Positions 34,682 to 43,213 of a stretch of DNA of 64,000 nt are shown here, piece by piece. A program made the position numbers and the translations under genes. The notes below the pieces were generated by a model. It did no database searches, had not been told where the DNA came from, and saw only the letters and a program-made list of their open reading frames with translations. Positions within the stretch are counted from its first letter, which is position 1. Every line of letters begins with the position of its first letter. Source of the DNA: DASXMT01 sp963755985 (GTDB taxonomy: Bacteria > Actinomycetota > Acidimicrobiia > Acidimicrobiales > RAAP-2); contig CAVWLO010000002.1 in assembly GCA_963755985.1 (NCBI GenBank), positions 1,147,847 through 1,211,846 on the forward strand, in the 5' to 3' direction.

Positions 34682-35761
34682 GTGCTTGCCTTGCTGACCG
34701 AGGAGCAAGAGATGCTCCGCGATACTGCCGCTCAGCTGGCCCAATCCGTCGGACTGGCCAATCCGAGCGATCTGGACAAGGTCGACCGGACCAAGGGTTG
34801 GGCCACCCTGGCCGATGCCGGGCTGCTCGGGCTCCGGGCCCGGGACGACCAGGGGAAGCCGACTGCATCGGGTGTCGAGGTGGCCCTGGTGGTCGAGGCG
34901 CTGGGCGCCGCCCTCGCCCCCCTCCCCTACGCCGGCTCCGGCGTCCTGGCCATCGAGCTGCTCTCTCTCGCCGGTGCGCCGCAGACCTGGTTGGCCGGCC
35001 TGACCGACGGAAGCAGCCGCTGCGCCCTCCTGATGAGCCAGGATCTTTCCAGACTGGCCCACGTCGACGAGCTGGCCGGTGCGTACGCCTGGGATGCCGA
35101 CGGCGCCGACCACGCTCTCGCCGTCGCCGGCGACGGCGAGACTCCCCAGGTCGTCCGGGTGGCCCTGGGCGAGGACTGGGCCCCGGTCGAGGCGGCCGAT
35201 CTCACCCGGGTGCTCAAGCGAGCCGGCTCCGCTCCCGCTCCCGGTCAGATCGAAGAGGCCGGTGGCCCGCTGTCCCGGGGGCAGTTCGACACCTGGCTGG
35301 CCCTGGCCCTCACCGTGGTCAGCGCTGACATCGTCGGCGCCTTGCAACACGGGCTCGAAGATGTCGTGGCCTACACGAAGGAGCGCGTGCAGTACGGCGT
35401 GCCGGTGGGATCCTTTCAGGCCGTCCAGCATCTCTGCGCGGAGAGCCTGGTGGCGGTGGAGGCATCGTCCAGCACGGTCAACTACGCGGCCTGGGCCGTG
35501 GACGAGCTTGATCCGGCCGAGGCCCTGGTGGCTGCCCGTACGGCCAAGGCCTATTGCGGGGCCACGGCCCGGACGGTGGCTGAGACCATCATGCAGGTCT
35601 ACGGCGGGATCGGCCAGACCTGGGAGCACATCGCCCATGTCATCGCCCGCCGCACCTACCTCGACCGATCGCTGTTCGGCGACGATGCCGTGCAGCTCTC
35701 GGCCATTGCCGACGCACGCTTGGAGGCCATCGATATGGATGCACACGTGGGAGGACGTTGA
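34682..35761 (+). CDS. Acyl-CoA dehydrogenase, small/degenerate subunit type
   Basis: A 359 aa ACAD-fold protein. The N-terminal helix LLTEEQEMLRDTAAQLAQSV is typical. The middle beta domain is weakly conserved, and the C-terminal helices carry YTKERVQYGVPVGSFQAVQH and QVYGGIGQTWEH. In the alpha2beta2 enzymes of sterol catabolism (FadE28-FadE29 and the like) two unlike ACAD chains share one FAD site; this chain would be the partner of the one encoded after a single base. GTG at 34682 with GAGAGGGGG upstream. The upstream open frame has no domain. Confidence 0.88.
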   Translation: MLALLTEEQEMLRDTAAQLAQSVGLANPSDLDKVDRTKGWATLADAGLLGLRARDDQGKPTASGVEVALVVEALGAALAPLPYAGSGVLAIELLSLAGAPQTWLAGLTDGSSRCALLMSQDLSRLAHVDELAGAYAWDADGADHALAVAGDGETPQVVRVALGEDWAPVEAADLTRVLKRAGSAPAPGQIEEAGGPLSRGQFDTWLALALTVVSADIVGALQHGLEDVVAYTKERVQYGVPVGSFQAVQHLCAESLVAVEASSSTVNYAAWAVDELDPAEALVAARTAKAYCGATARTVAETIMQVYGGIGQTWEHIAHVIARRTYLDRSLFGDDAVQLSAIADARLEAIDMDAHVGGR

Positions 35762-35762
35762 C

Positions 35763-36899
35763 GTGGACTACCGGGACACAGCAGAAGAGGCGGCCTTTCG
35801 GGCCGAGCTCCGGGCCTGGCTCGAGGCAACTGCGCCCAAGAACTACACACAGATCAAGGACTACACCGAGCGGAACAAGATGTACCGCCAGTTCCACCGC
35901 AACTTGTACGAGGCCGGTTATATGGGCATGGCCTGGCCCGTCGAGTACGGCGGCCAGGGGCTCAGCCCGATCTACGACGCCATCTTGAACGAGGAGGCGG
36001 GCCGGTCGTCGAGCCCCCCGATTCCGGGCATGGTCAACTACCTGGGCCGGGCCATCTACACCTACGGCAACGAGGCACAAAAGACCCAGTTCCTCCCCAC
36101 CCTGCTCAATGGGGACGTGGCCTGGTGCCAGGGGTTCAGTGAGCCCGACGCCGGGAGCGACCTCGCATCCTTGAAGACGCGGGCCGATCTCGATGGCGAT
36201 GTCTACGTCGTCAACGGCCAGAAGATGTGGACCAGCGGCGGGCAATATGCCGACTGGTGCCTGCTGCTGGCCCGGACCGATCGCGAGGTGCCCAAGCACA
36301 AGGGCATCTCGTGCTTGCTGGTGGACATGCACTCGCCCGGGATCACCGTGGCGCCCATCGTGTTGAGCGACGGCGACCCCGAGACGTGCGAGGTCTTCTG
36401 GGACAACGTGCAGGTGCCGGCGTCCCAGCTGCTGGGCACGCCCGGCCTTGGATGGAAGGTGGCCATGACCACCGTCACCTACGAGCGGGGCCCGGCCGAC
36501 ATCGGCTTCATCGCCATGTACCAAAAGGCACTACGCACTGTGGAGGCTCTGGCCGTCGAGAAGGGGGTGGCCGGCGATCCCGAGGTGCGTCGGGGCCTGG
36601 CCCACGCCTACGTGCGGGGGGAGGCCCTTCGGCTCAACGTCGTCGAGCAGCTCTCGATGCGGGTGTCGGGCCGAGAGCCGGGACCGGAGGGCTCGGTGGG
36701 CAAGCTGCTGTGGGCCGACGCCGAGCAGACCCTCCAGCACCTGGCCATGGACATCGCCGGCGCCGATGCGCTGACCGGTCGCCGACCGGAGCGCCTCGAG
36801 AGCTACTTCCGGTCCCGTCCGGTCAGCGTCTACGGGGGATCGGCCCAGATCCAAAAGAACATCCTGGCCCTATCGGCCCTGGGGATGCCCCGGTCCTGA
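35763..36899 (+). CDS. Acyl-CoA dehydrogenase, catalytic-type subunit
   Basis: A 378 aa ACAD. MAWPVEYGGQGLSP and GFSEPDAGSDLASL are the FAD/substrate strand motifs; VVNGQKMWTSGG is the signature of the beta domain. The conserved TYERGP carries a Glu in the place of the IVD-type catalytic base, and the C-terminal GGSAQIQKNILALSALGMPR lacks the MCAD-type Glu (VYGGS). It introduces the 2,3-double bond of an acyl-CoA. The GTG start follows GGGAGGA and lies one base after the stop of the first subunit, so a heteromer is likely. Converges on the response-regulator gene. Confidence 0.92.
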   Translation: MDYRDTAEEAAFRAELRAWLEATAPKNYTQIKDYTERNKMYRQFHRNLYEAGYMGMAWPVEYGGQGLSPIYDAILNEEAGRSSSPPIPGMVNYLGRAIYTYGNEAQKTQFLPTLLNGDVAWCQGFSEPDAGSDLASLKTRADLDGDVYVVNGQKMWTSGGQYADWCLLLARTDREVPKHKGISCLLVDMHSPGITVAPIVLSDGDPETCEVFWDNVQVPASQLLGTPGLGWKVAMTTVTYERGPADIGFIAMYQKALRTVEALAVEKGVAGDPEVRRGLAHAYVRGEALRLNVVEQLSMRVSGREPGPEGSVGKLLWADAEQTLQHLAMDIAGADALTGRRPERLESYFRSRPVSVYGGSAQIQKNILALSALGMPRS

Positions 36900-36931
36900 C
36901 TCGGCACCGGGCCCCACAGTACCCGGGCTAC

Positions 36932-37588
36932 TCACGAGTCGAGAAATCGCAGCACGGCAAGGACGCGGCGGTGATCGGACTCGGATACCGGGAGGTCGAG
37001 CTTGGTGAAGATGTTGGCTACGTGCTTCTCCACCGCGCCCTCGGAGATCACCAGCTCTCGGGCGATGGCCGCGTTGGATCGACCTTCGGCCATGAGGGAG
37101 AGCACTTCCCGCTCGCGCCCAGTCAGCACCGAGATTGAATCGGTGCGTCGCGATGCGCCGAGGAGCTGAGTGACGACCTCTGAGTCGAGGGCGGTTCCCC
37201 CGTTGGCCACCCTGACCAGGGCTTCGACGAAATCGCTCACGTCGGCCACACGATCTTTGAGTAGGTAACCGATGCCGGCGGCATCGTCAGCCAGCAGATC
37301 GGCGGCGTAACGGGTCTCGATGTACTGCGAGAAGAGCAGTATCCCGAGCCCCTCATGGATGCGACGAAGCTCGACGGCGGCCCGCAATCCCTCGTCGGTG
37401 AAGGTAGGAGGCATCCGGATGTCGATGACGGCCACGTCCGGGCGGTCGCGTTCGATGGAGCGGCGCAGCGATTCGGGATCACCGACTGCTCCGGTGACGG
37501 CAAATCCCCGATCGACGAGCAACTGGACGAGCCCATCGCGAAGCACGGCGGAATCTTCAGCGATGGCGACGCGGAGAGGTGTCGTCAT
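36932..37588 (-). CDS. NarL/LuxR-family response regulator
   Basis: A 218 aa two-component regulator. The receiver domain has the acidic pair at residues 11-12 (IAEDSAVL), the phospho-acceptor Asp56 (VAVIDIRMP) and the conserved Lys in YLLKDRV. The C-terminal LuxR-type helix-turn-helix is LTGREREVLSLMAEGRSNA, followed by SEGAVEKHVANIFTKL. The ATG is directly after the stop of the histidine kinase gene (TAGATG), so the two are a cognate pair. The targets are unknown; no catabolic gene adjoins it on the same strand. Confidence 0.95.
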   Translation of the reverse strand: MTTPLRVAIAEDSAVLRDGLVQLLVDRGFAVTGAVGDPESLRRSIERDRPDVAVIDIRMPPTFTDEGLRAAVELRRIHEGLGILLFSQYIETRYAADLLADDAAGIGYLLKDRVADVSDFVEALVRVANGGTALDSEVVTQLLGASRRTDSISVLTGREREVLSLMAEGRSNAAIARELVISEGAVEKHVANIFTKLDLPVSESDHRRVLAVLRFLDS

Positions 37589-38989
37589 CTATACGTGTAG
37601 CGGCAGGTCTACGGTGACCACCGTAGGACCACGCGGCGGGCTGGCGATGTCGAGACGCCCGTCCACGGCGTGGACGCGATCGGTGAGGCCGGCCAATCCG
37701 CTAGACGACGACCCCAACCGTGAGAGCTGTGCCCCACCCATGCCGTCATCGCGCACCACCACACGCAACCATCGTCCGTGTTCGGTGCAGGTAACGGAGG
37801 CGCCCGATGCATAGGCATGCTGGGCCACGTTGGCCAGCAGCTCGGCGACGCAGAAGTAGGCGATGGCCTCGATGGCCGGCGCGGGCCGGCCCTCGAGAGA
37901 CAGGGTGAGGTCGGTCGGGATGGTACTGCGAGCGGCCAGGGTGGCTAGGGCCCCTTCAAGCCCGATGTCGAGTGCAGGGGGATGGATCCCGCGAGCCAGA
38001 TCCCGCAACTCCACGATCGCTTCTTTTGCGCTCCGGTGGGCGTCGTCCACCAGCTGACGCACCTGGTCGAGCTGACCGACCTGGTCAGGGTCAGGCTCCT
38101 CGTACTCGGCCAGCTTTTCCTTGGCCATTCCGAGCCGCATGGCCAGGGCGACCAACTGAGCCTGGGTGCCATCGTGCAGGTCCCGCTCGATCCGCCGCAA
38201 CGTGGCCGCCGAAGCATCCACCGTCTGGGCCCGAGCCTGTTCGAGCGAACGCACCCGCAGCGCCACGGGATCCGGCGCCAAGAGGACTCGCAACACCCGG
38301 CGGTCGAGGTAGACGACGGCCCGCACGGCCCACGGAGCAGCAAAGAGAAAGACCACCCCGGCCAGGAAGACGCCCACCTCGTAGAGAAAGCCGGTCTGAC
38401 CGCCGGTGAAGAAGTTGTTCCCGAAGATGATCCGGGGCAGCCCGTAGACGGCCGGGCTGTTGCCCGACCCGCCCCATAGTGGGAATGTCAGGCAGAAGAA
38501 GGCGTCCCACCAGAAGGCGAAACCGGCCAGGATGCCGAGCGTGGCCAGGGGCACTTTGAGTCCCAAGTACGCCATGGACCGCCAGCCGGTGCGGTCCCGC
38601 AAGGAGGACTGGAGCCAGCCCAGGAAGCCCGGGCGGGACGAGAACTCCTCGGGATCGTCTATTTCCTCGCCCAGGTACGACCGAGCGAGCTGGCGATGGA
38701 ATCCTCCGAATCCGCGGGCACCGCGCACGGAGAGGGCCATGAGGCCCAGACCGAAGAAGGTGATGGCCAGGACCACACCGGCGGACAACGTGATGACGAC
38801 GAAGGCGATGCCGAAGATGCCGAGCACCGCGCCAAAAGAGAAGAAGGCAAGCTCCGACCAGGCACGCTTGGTAAATGGCTCCCGGATGATGGTCCTGGCG
38901 ATGGCGCGGATCTGTTCCTCATGGGTTCCCGCCACCGCACTCAGGACTTCGTTGAACCGGCTCCGTGCCTGCTTCTCGCTCTCTGCCAT
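37589..38989 (-). CDS. Sensor histidine kinase, NarL-partner type (HisKA_3)
   Basis: A 466 aa membrane kinase. Four or more hydrophobic segments lie between residues about 50 and 225, the first pair being FFSFGAVLGIFGIAFVVITL and GVVLAITFFGLGLMAL. The dimerisation box has the phospho-His near residue 272 (RRIERDLHDGTQAQL). The ATPase domain shows the N box (ELLANVAQHA) and G box (VVRDDGMGG, SGLAGL). Four possible ATG codons occur at the start; that at 38989 is best placed, with GGAGG 5 nt upstream. No large extracytoplasmic domain is seen, so it may sense a membrane-linked signal. Confidence 0.92.
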   Translation of the reverse strand: MAESEKQARSRFNEVLSAVAGTHEEQIRAIARTIIREPFTKRAWSELAFFSFGAVLGIFGIAFVVITLSAGVVLAITFFGLGLMALSVRGARGFGGFHRQLARSYLGEEIDDPEEFSSRPGFLGWLQSSLRDRTGWRSMAYLGLKVPLATLGILAGFAFWWDAFFCLTFPLWGGSGNSPAVYGLPRIIFGNNFFTGGQTGFLYEVGVFLAGVVFLFAAPWAVRAVVYLDRRVLRVLLAPDPVALRVRSLEQARAQTVDASAATLRRIERDLHDGTQAQLVALAMRLGMAKEKLAEYEEPDPDQVGQLDQVRQLVDDAHRSAKEAIVELRDLARGIHPPALDIGLEGALATLAARSTIPTDLTLSLEGRPAPAIEAIAYFCVAELLANVAQHAYASGASVTCTEHGRWLRVVVRDDGMGGAQLSRLGSSSSGLAGLTDRVHAVDGRLDIASPPRGPTVVTVDLPLHV

Positions 38990-39315
38990 CTCGACCTCCA
39001 TCATGGGTCAAGCCGAGCGAGCTCCGGGTTCCCGGCACGGTGGTGGGCCAATTCGGTGAGACAGACGATCATGCCTTCACGGTACGGAAAGACGGTGCCG
39101 TTGAGAATGCCGCTACCAGGCGTTCCCGACTGGGGCTAACCCCCCCTTTGCACGGGGCGACGAGCCCCCCCGTCGGCGGCGGACCGGCGCGCTCAGGGAC
39201 TCCGGCGGCGAGGAATATCAGCAGAAATATCCGCTTCGTCAGTGTGTGGCCAGATGGCGAGCACGGAGCGACCGCCAGTTGAACCTCCGTCGAAGACGCG
39301 ACTCGGTGAATCCGA
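38990..39315. other. Non-coding gap of about 325 bp
   Basis: The gap lies between the histidine kinase start and the stop of an amidohydrolase gene on the same strand. Open frames in it are Pro/Arg-rich and unsupported. It has C-rich and G-rich patches near 39130-39190, but no clear terminator hairpin or repeat. Confidence 0.5.
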
Positions 39316-40533
39316 TCAGCTGGTGATGCCGAAGCGCTCCAGCCCGAAGGCCTTGATGGCATTGCCCCGGGTGAGCTTGTAGATCTCCTCCTCATTCAGC
39401 CCGGCCTCGGCGCAGATCTTGGTCAAGACCTCCTTGGACACCGGGAAGGTCGAGTCGGCATGCGGGTAGTCGGTCTCGAAGCAGATCTGGTCCATGCCGA
39501 TGACGTCTCGGTTCCGCAGCCCGGTGGCGTCGTCGAAGATGCAGCCGTAGACGCGCCCGGCGATGTAGCTCGATGGCGGTTCGGGAAGCCAGGTGCCGAA
39601 GCTGTTGTCGCTCCGCTCCTCCCACAGCTTGTCGGCCCGCTCGAGGATGTAGGGCATCCAGCCCACCTGGCCCTCGGAGTAGGCGATGGTCAGCTTGGGG
39701 TACTTGGCCAGCGTGCCCGAGAACAGGTAGTCGCAGAGCGAGCCCATGGCGTTCTGGAATGTCAGCGTGGAGCTGATGATGAACGGGGCATCGGGTGAGG
39801 TGCTCGGCATCTTGGACGACGAGCCGATATGCATGCACACCACCGTGCCCGTTTCCTCGCAGGCCTCGAAGAAGGGCTTCCAGAAGTCGTTCTTGTCGTG
39901 GATGGAGGGGAGGCCGAGCGGGTGGGGATTCTCAGGGAAGGTGACGGCGAAACTGCCCTTGGCCGCACAGCGCCGGACCTCGTCGGCGGCCAGGTTGGCG
40001 TCCCACAGCGGAATCATGGTCAGCGGGATCAACTTGCCCTTGCCCTCGCCGGCCGACCACTCGTCGATCATCCAGTCGTTGTAGGCCTTCACGCACAGGA
40101 GACCGAGCTCCTTGTCCTCACGCTCATAGAAGGTCTGGCCGCAGAAACGGGGCAGGGTGTTGGGGAAGCAGATGGCCGCGTCCACATGGTTGGCGGCCAT
40201 GTCGGCCAGGCGCTCGTGCTTGTCCCAGGTGCCCTTCCGAAGCTGGTCGAACGTGGTCAGGTTGAACCCGACCTCGTCGAAGCCCACGGCGGCAGACAGC
40301 ATCATCAACGGTGATACCAGGTCGTCGTAGTACCAGACATCCGACCAGGCACCGTCTTTGTCCTCGACCCAGTTCATGGTGCCCCCGCCGGTGGTCGCAC
40401 CACCCAGGGTGACGCGCTGGCGCTTGATGCGCGGCCCACGGTCCTGGTACTTGGCCGGCAGCCGCGAGGACCACAGGTCCGGGGGCTCGACGACGTGGTC
40501 GTCCACCGAGATGATCCGCGGTACTTCAGTCAT
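39316..40533 (-). CDS. Amidohydrolase family 2 (ACMSD-like)
   Basis: A 405 aa protein with the same start as the one at 5046 (ISVDDHVVEPPDLW), a CMHIGSSSKMPS strand and the acidic ligand in CFETDYPHADSTFP. Middle segments also match (PLWDANLAADEVRR against PMLWDPQLCADEVRR), so the two are close paralogues. The substrate is probably a ring-cleavage or CoA-pathway intermediate, although the family is too broad to be precise. The ATG at 40533 has GGGGAGGA upstream. An amidohydrolase of another family (D-aminoacylase-like) is encoded just upstream on the same strand. Confidence 0.9.
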   Translation of the reverse strand: MTEVPRIISVDDHVVEPPDLWSSRLPAKYQDRGPRIKRQRVTLGGATTGGGTMNWVEDKDGAWSDVWYYDDLVSPLMMLSAAVGFDEVGFNLTTFDQLRKGTWDKHERLADMAANHVDAAICFPNTLPRFCGQTFYEREDKELGLLCVKAYNDWMIDEWSAGEGKGKLIPLTMIPLWDANLAADEVRRCAAKGSFAVTFPENPHPLGLPSIHDKNDFWKPFFEACEETGTVVCMHIGSSSKMPSTSPDAPFIISSTLTFQNAMGSLCDYLFSGTLAKYPKLTIAYSEGQVGWMPYILERADKLWEERSDNSFGTWLPEPPSSYIAGRVYGCIFDDATGLRNRDVIGMDQICFETDYPHADSTFPVSKEVLTKICAEAGLNEEEIYKLTRGNAIKAFGLERFGITS

Positions 40534-40622
40534 GGTCAGTCCTCCCCTGTACCTCTGTCGAGGTCCCAGTTCCGGCGTCTCGTTTCCCTACATGATGCCT
40601 GCATCCATGCTGCCCGCATTTG

Positions 40623-42335
40623 TCAGTGCGTGGCGACCGTGTCGGTGTTGCGGCCCGATCGCAGGACCGTCCCACCCAGCGCCCCGGTCGATTCCCCATT
40701 CTCGATGGTCGGGGCCCCGTTCACGAACACCCGGGAGACCCCGATCGACTGCGACGTCAGTCGGAGGCTGTCCCCGGGCAGGTCGTAGACCCGCCGGGCC
40801 GGCCCGCTGTCGACGGTATCGGGGTCGAAGACGCCCACATCGGCGAATGCTCCCACCTCGAGACGGCCCCGGTCCCGCAGTCCGAACAGGCGAGCAGGCA
40901 CGTCGGTCATGAGCTGGACGGCCCGCTCCAGCGGGACCAACCTGCGACCACGCAGGGTGTCGCCCAAGAACCGGGTCGGGTAGGGCGATCCGAGCATCCG
41001 GTCGAGGTGGGCACCGGCGTCGGATCCACCCAGCATCACGTCCTGGCGTCCCCACAGGTCGCGGCGCACGGCCCAGTCCTCGTCGGTGTCGGTGGTGGGC
41101 AGGGGCCACAGCACCGTCTTGAACTCGTCGGCCGCGGTGATGTCGACCAGCGCATCAGCGGGGTCGACGCCAAGGTCGTGGGCGATGTCCGTAATCAAAC
41201 GCCCCTCGTACTGCTGGTTCTCGGGGGCGATGGTGTCACCGATGCGGTAGTTGGAGAAGTCGGCCAGCTGCTCGAACACCGTCCCCTTGGCCTTGGCCAC
41301 CATGGCGGCGCGCACGGCGGGGTCGCGCAGCTGTCGCGTCTTCTCGGGAAGGGGCAGGGACAGCACGTCATGCCAGCCGGGGATGAGCCAGAGGGCGCAG
41401 AAGGTACCGAGGCTCATGTTGTTGTCGGCGAAGATCGGCATGGTCAGGGCGACGACCCGACCCCCGACCTCCCGGGCTCGGGCCGACGGCAGCAGCTGCT
41501 GGTCGATCCGGTCGGTATCGGAGGCCTGCACGGAAAGGACGTTCCAGTTGAGTGGGCGGTTGGCCTGGGTGCTCATGGCCGCCATCAGCTCGATCTCGTC
41601 GCCCGAGAACCCCCGGAGGCAGCCTTCGACGATTGCCTCGAGCGTGGTGCCTGGATGCTGGCCGACCACGCCGCACAAGGTGAGAAGTTCCTCCTCGGAG
41701 GCGGCCCGGCTGGGCACAGGTTGGTTGTCACCGTCATTGTGGGTCGACGAACGACTGGTGGACAGGCCCAAGCCACCGGCGTCGAGGGACTGGTTCAAGA
41801 TGGACACCATGGCGGTGACCTCGTCCGCCGTCGCCTGGCGCTCGCCGGCGTCGGCGCCCAGCACGTAGCGGCGCAGGGCACAGTGACCGACCAGGAACCC
41901 GGCGTTGACACCGATGCGACCCTCGAGCCCATCGAGGTACTGGCCGAAGGTCTCCCACTTCCAGTCGACACCGTTCTCGAGCGCCTGGAGGGGCATGCCC
42001 TCCACCTTCGCCATCATCCGCCGGGTGTAGTCGGCATCGACCGGCTTCAACGGGGCCAGGGTGAACCCGCAGTTCCCGCCGATCACCGAGGTCACCCCGT
42101 GATTGCTCGACGGCGTCGCGTACCCGTCCCAGTAGAGCTGTGCGTCGTAGTGGGTGTGCGGGTCGACGAACCCGGGCGTCACCAGTTGCCCCTCGGCGTC
42201 GATCGTCTGGTTGGCCGGCTCGTCCACCTCGCCGATGGCCACGATCCGGTCCCCCCGGATGCCGACGTCGCCGGGCCGGGGAGCGGCTCCCGTGCCGTCG
42301 ACGATCGTTCCGCCTTTGATCAGATAGTCGATCAT
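40623..42335 (-). CDS. N-acyl-D-amino-acid deacylase-like amidohydrolase (family 3)
   Basis: A 570 aa amidohydrolase. It begins with the small beta domain (IKGGTIVDGTGAAPRPGDV), then the metal-binding GFVDPHTHYDAQL with H-x-H, the GGNCGFTLAP loop with the Cys ligand of D-aminoacylases, and the late Asp in LGGSDAGAHLD. The C-terminal strands include LEVGAFADVGVFDPDTV. True D-aminoacylases free D-amino acids from N-acyl forms; in this setting an amide or lactam of another kind is possible. ATG 42335 has GGAGGTG upstream. A 66-bp tandem repeat separates it from the cupin gene. Confidence 0.9.
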   Translation of the reverse strand: MIDYLIKGGTIVDGTGAAPRPGDVGIRGDRIVAIGEVDEPANQTIDAEGQLVTPGFVDPHTHYDAQLYWDGYATPSSNHGVTSVIGGNCGFTLAPLKPVDADYTRRMMAKVEGMPLQALENGVDWKWETFGQYLDGLEGRIGVNAGFLVGHCALRRYVLGADAGERQATADEVTAMVSILNQSLDAGGLGLSTSRSSTHNDGDNQPVPSRAASEEELLTLCGVVGQHPGTTLEAIVEGCLRGFSGDEIELMAAMSTQANRPLNWNVLSVQASDTDRIDQQLLPSARAREVGGRVVALTMPIFADNNMSLGTFCALWLIPGWHDVLSLPLPEKTRQLRDPAVRAAMVAKAKGTVFEQLADFSNYRIGDTIAPENQQYEGRLITDIAHDLGVDPADALVDITAADEFKTVLWPLPTTDTDEDWAVRRDLWGRQDVMLGGSDAGAHLDRMLGSPYPTRFLGDTLRGRRLVPLERAVQLMTDVPARLFGLRDRGRLEVGAFADVGVFDPDTVDSGPARRVYDLPGDSLRLTSQSIGVSRVFVNGAPTIENGESTGALGGTVLRSGRNTDTVATH

Positions 42336-42474
42336 CACACCTCCAAGTGGCATCGGTCCGAGGGGAGCACACGGATTCCGCTCATCGATGTCGTCCCCTT
42401 CGAGACCCTCAGGATTGACGGCGCACCACACGATACCAGTAGCTGACAATCGAGTCTACCGATCGTTTGGCGGT

Positions 42475-42540
42475 CCGTGATCGGTAGGGACCGGCCCCGT
42501 GATCCGGTCGGGACACCCCGTGATCCGGTAGGGACCGGCC
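42475..42540. repeat. Tandem repeat, 21-23-bp unit, three copies
   Basis: The copies are at 42475-42496, 42497-42517 and 42518-42540; the core is CCGTGATCCGGTAGGGACCG. The first lacks one C and the middle is slightly diverged. The array ends 4 bp before the stop codon of the cupin gene, whose TGATCGGG repeats part of the unit. Confidence 0.75.
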
Positions 42541-42543
42541 CGA

Positions 42544-42972
42544 TCACAGACCGCGTTCGAGGTCCGAGGGGACCCTGACGATGCCCTGGCTGGCCAGCAG
42601 CTGCTCATACCCCTCGGGGTCGGCAGGGACCGGCGTGATGTCGCCGGTGTAAAACTCGATGAGCTGGGCGCCGTCGGGTCCGGTGACCAGGGGCCCGAAG
42701 CTGGCCCCGTGCTCGAGGAGCACCATCATGCCCGGCGTGCATTCGACCTCGCCGATGCGGAGGGACCCCTTGGTCACGAAGATCACGTGGTCGCTGCTGT
42801 GGCCGTGCTCCTCGAGGACGAGGCCGGGGTCGTACTCGGTGTAGATGACCGAGCGGGTGTCGGCCATCTCCAAGAACTTGAGCCGGACGGCGACCCGGCG
42901 GTCGCCGTGCATCTGCGCCCTCACCTCCTGCCACGGGACATCGTCCAGGTGACGGAACACCAGTTCAGCCAT
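42544..42972 (-). CDS. Cupin-domain protein
   Basis: A 142 aa single-cupin protein. The metal-binding first motif is EEHGHSSDHVIFVTKG with H-x-H, followed by the RIGEVECTPGMMVLLEHGA turn. The second motif has few potential ligands. Small cupins act as dioxygenases, isomerases, or sensors. ATG 42972 has AGGAGGGG upstream. The reading frame is open further upstream only because the 15-bp repeats encode a run of Val-Asp-Asp-Arg; this is not part of the protein. Function unknown. Confidence 0.8.
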   Translation of the reverse strand: MAELVFRHLDDVPWQEVRAQMHGDRRVAVRLKFLEMADTRSVIYTEYDPGLVLEEHGHSSDHVIFVTKGSLRIGEVECTPGMMVLLEHGASFGPLVTGPDGAQLIEFYTGDITPVPADPEGYEQLLASQGIVRVPSDLERGL

Positions 42973-43013
42973 ACATCCCCTCCTATCGGGCTCGCCGCCA
43001 TTCGGGCGCCAGA

Positions 43014-43070
43014 CCCGGTCATCGACCACCCGGTCATCGACCACCCGGTCATCGACCACCCGGTCCTCGA
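43014..43070. repeat. Tandem repeat, 15-bp unit, 3.8 copies
   Basis: CCCGGTCATCGACCA is repeated three times without mismatch (43014-43028, 43029-43043, 43044-43058), plus a partial copy with one change (CCCGGTCCTCGA, 43059-43070). It lies about 40 bp before the cupin gene start and in the gap shared with the divergent amidohydrolase gene. There are no spacers, so it is not CRISPR. Confidence 0.9.
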
Positions 43071-43106
43071 ACCTCCGACCAGTCTCGAACGGTCCATGAC
43101 TCAGAG

Positions 43107-43136
43107 TTGATTTCTCCGACGAGACACTATTATCAT
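43107..43136 (+). promoter_or_regulatory. Candidate sigma-70-type promoter
   Basis: TTGATT (43107-43112) and TATCAT (43131-43136) are 18 bp apart, 77 bp before the amidohydrolase ATG at 43214. The AT-rich block TATTATCATGTTAA stands out in this DNA. Confidence 0.45.
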
Positions 43137-43213
43137 GTTAAGGCAGAGGTGACAACCGGCGAGAGGCCGCGTCACCATGCCGCACCGATGTGGTGCCCCG
43201 ACCAGGAGAACCC

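Noticed and set aside
39120..39200. Possible terminator in the C- and G-rich patch before the histidine kinase gene
   Set aside because: No stem of useful length with a short loop could be drawn.
42973..43059. N-terminal extension of the cupin protein with repeated Val-Asp-Asp-Arg
   Set aside because: It is the translation of the tandem DNA repeat; the ATG at 42972 has a strong ribosome site and fits the cupin fold.
43014..43070. Possible CRISPR array
   Set aside because: The 15-bp units are directly adjacent without spacers, and no cas gene is present.
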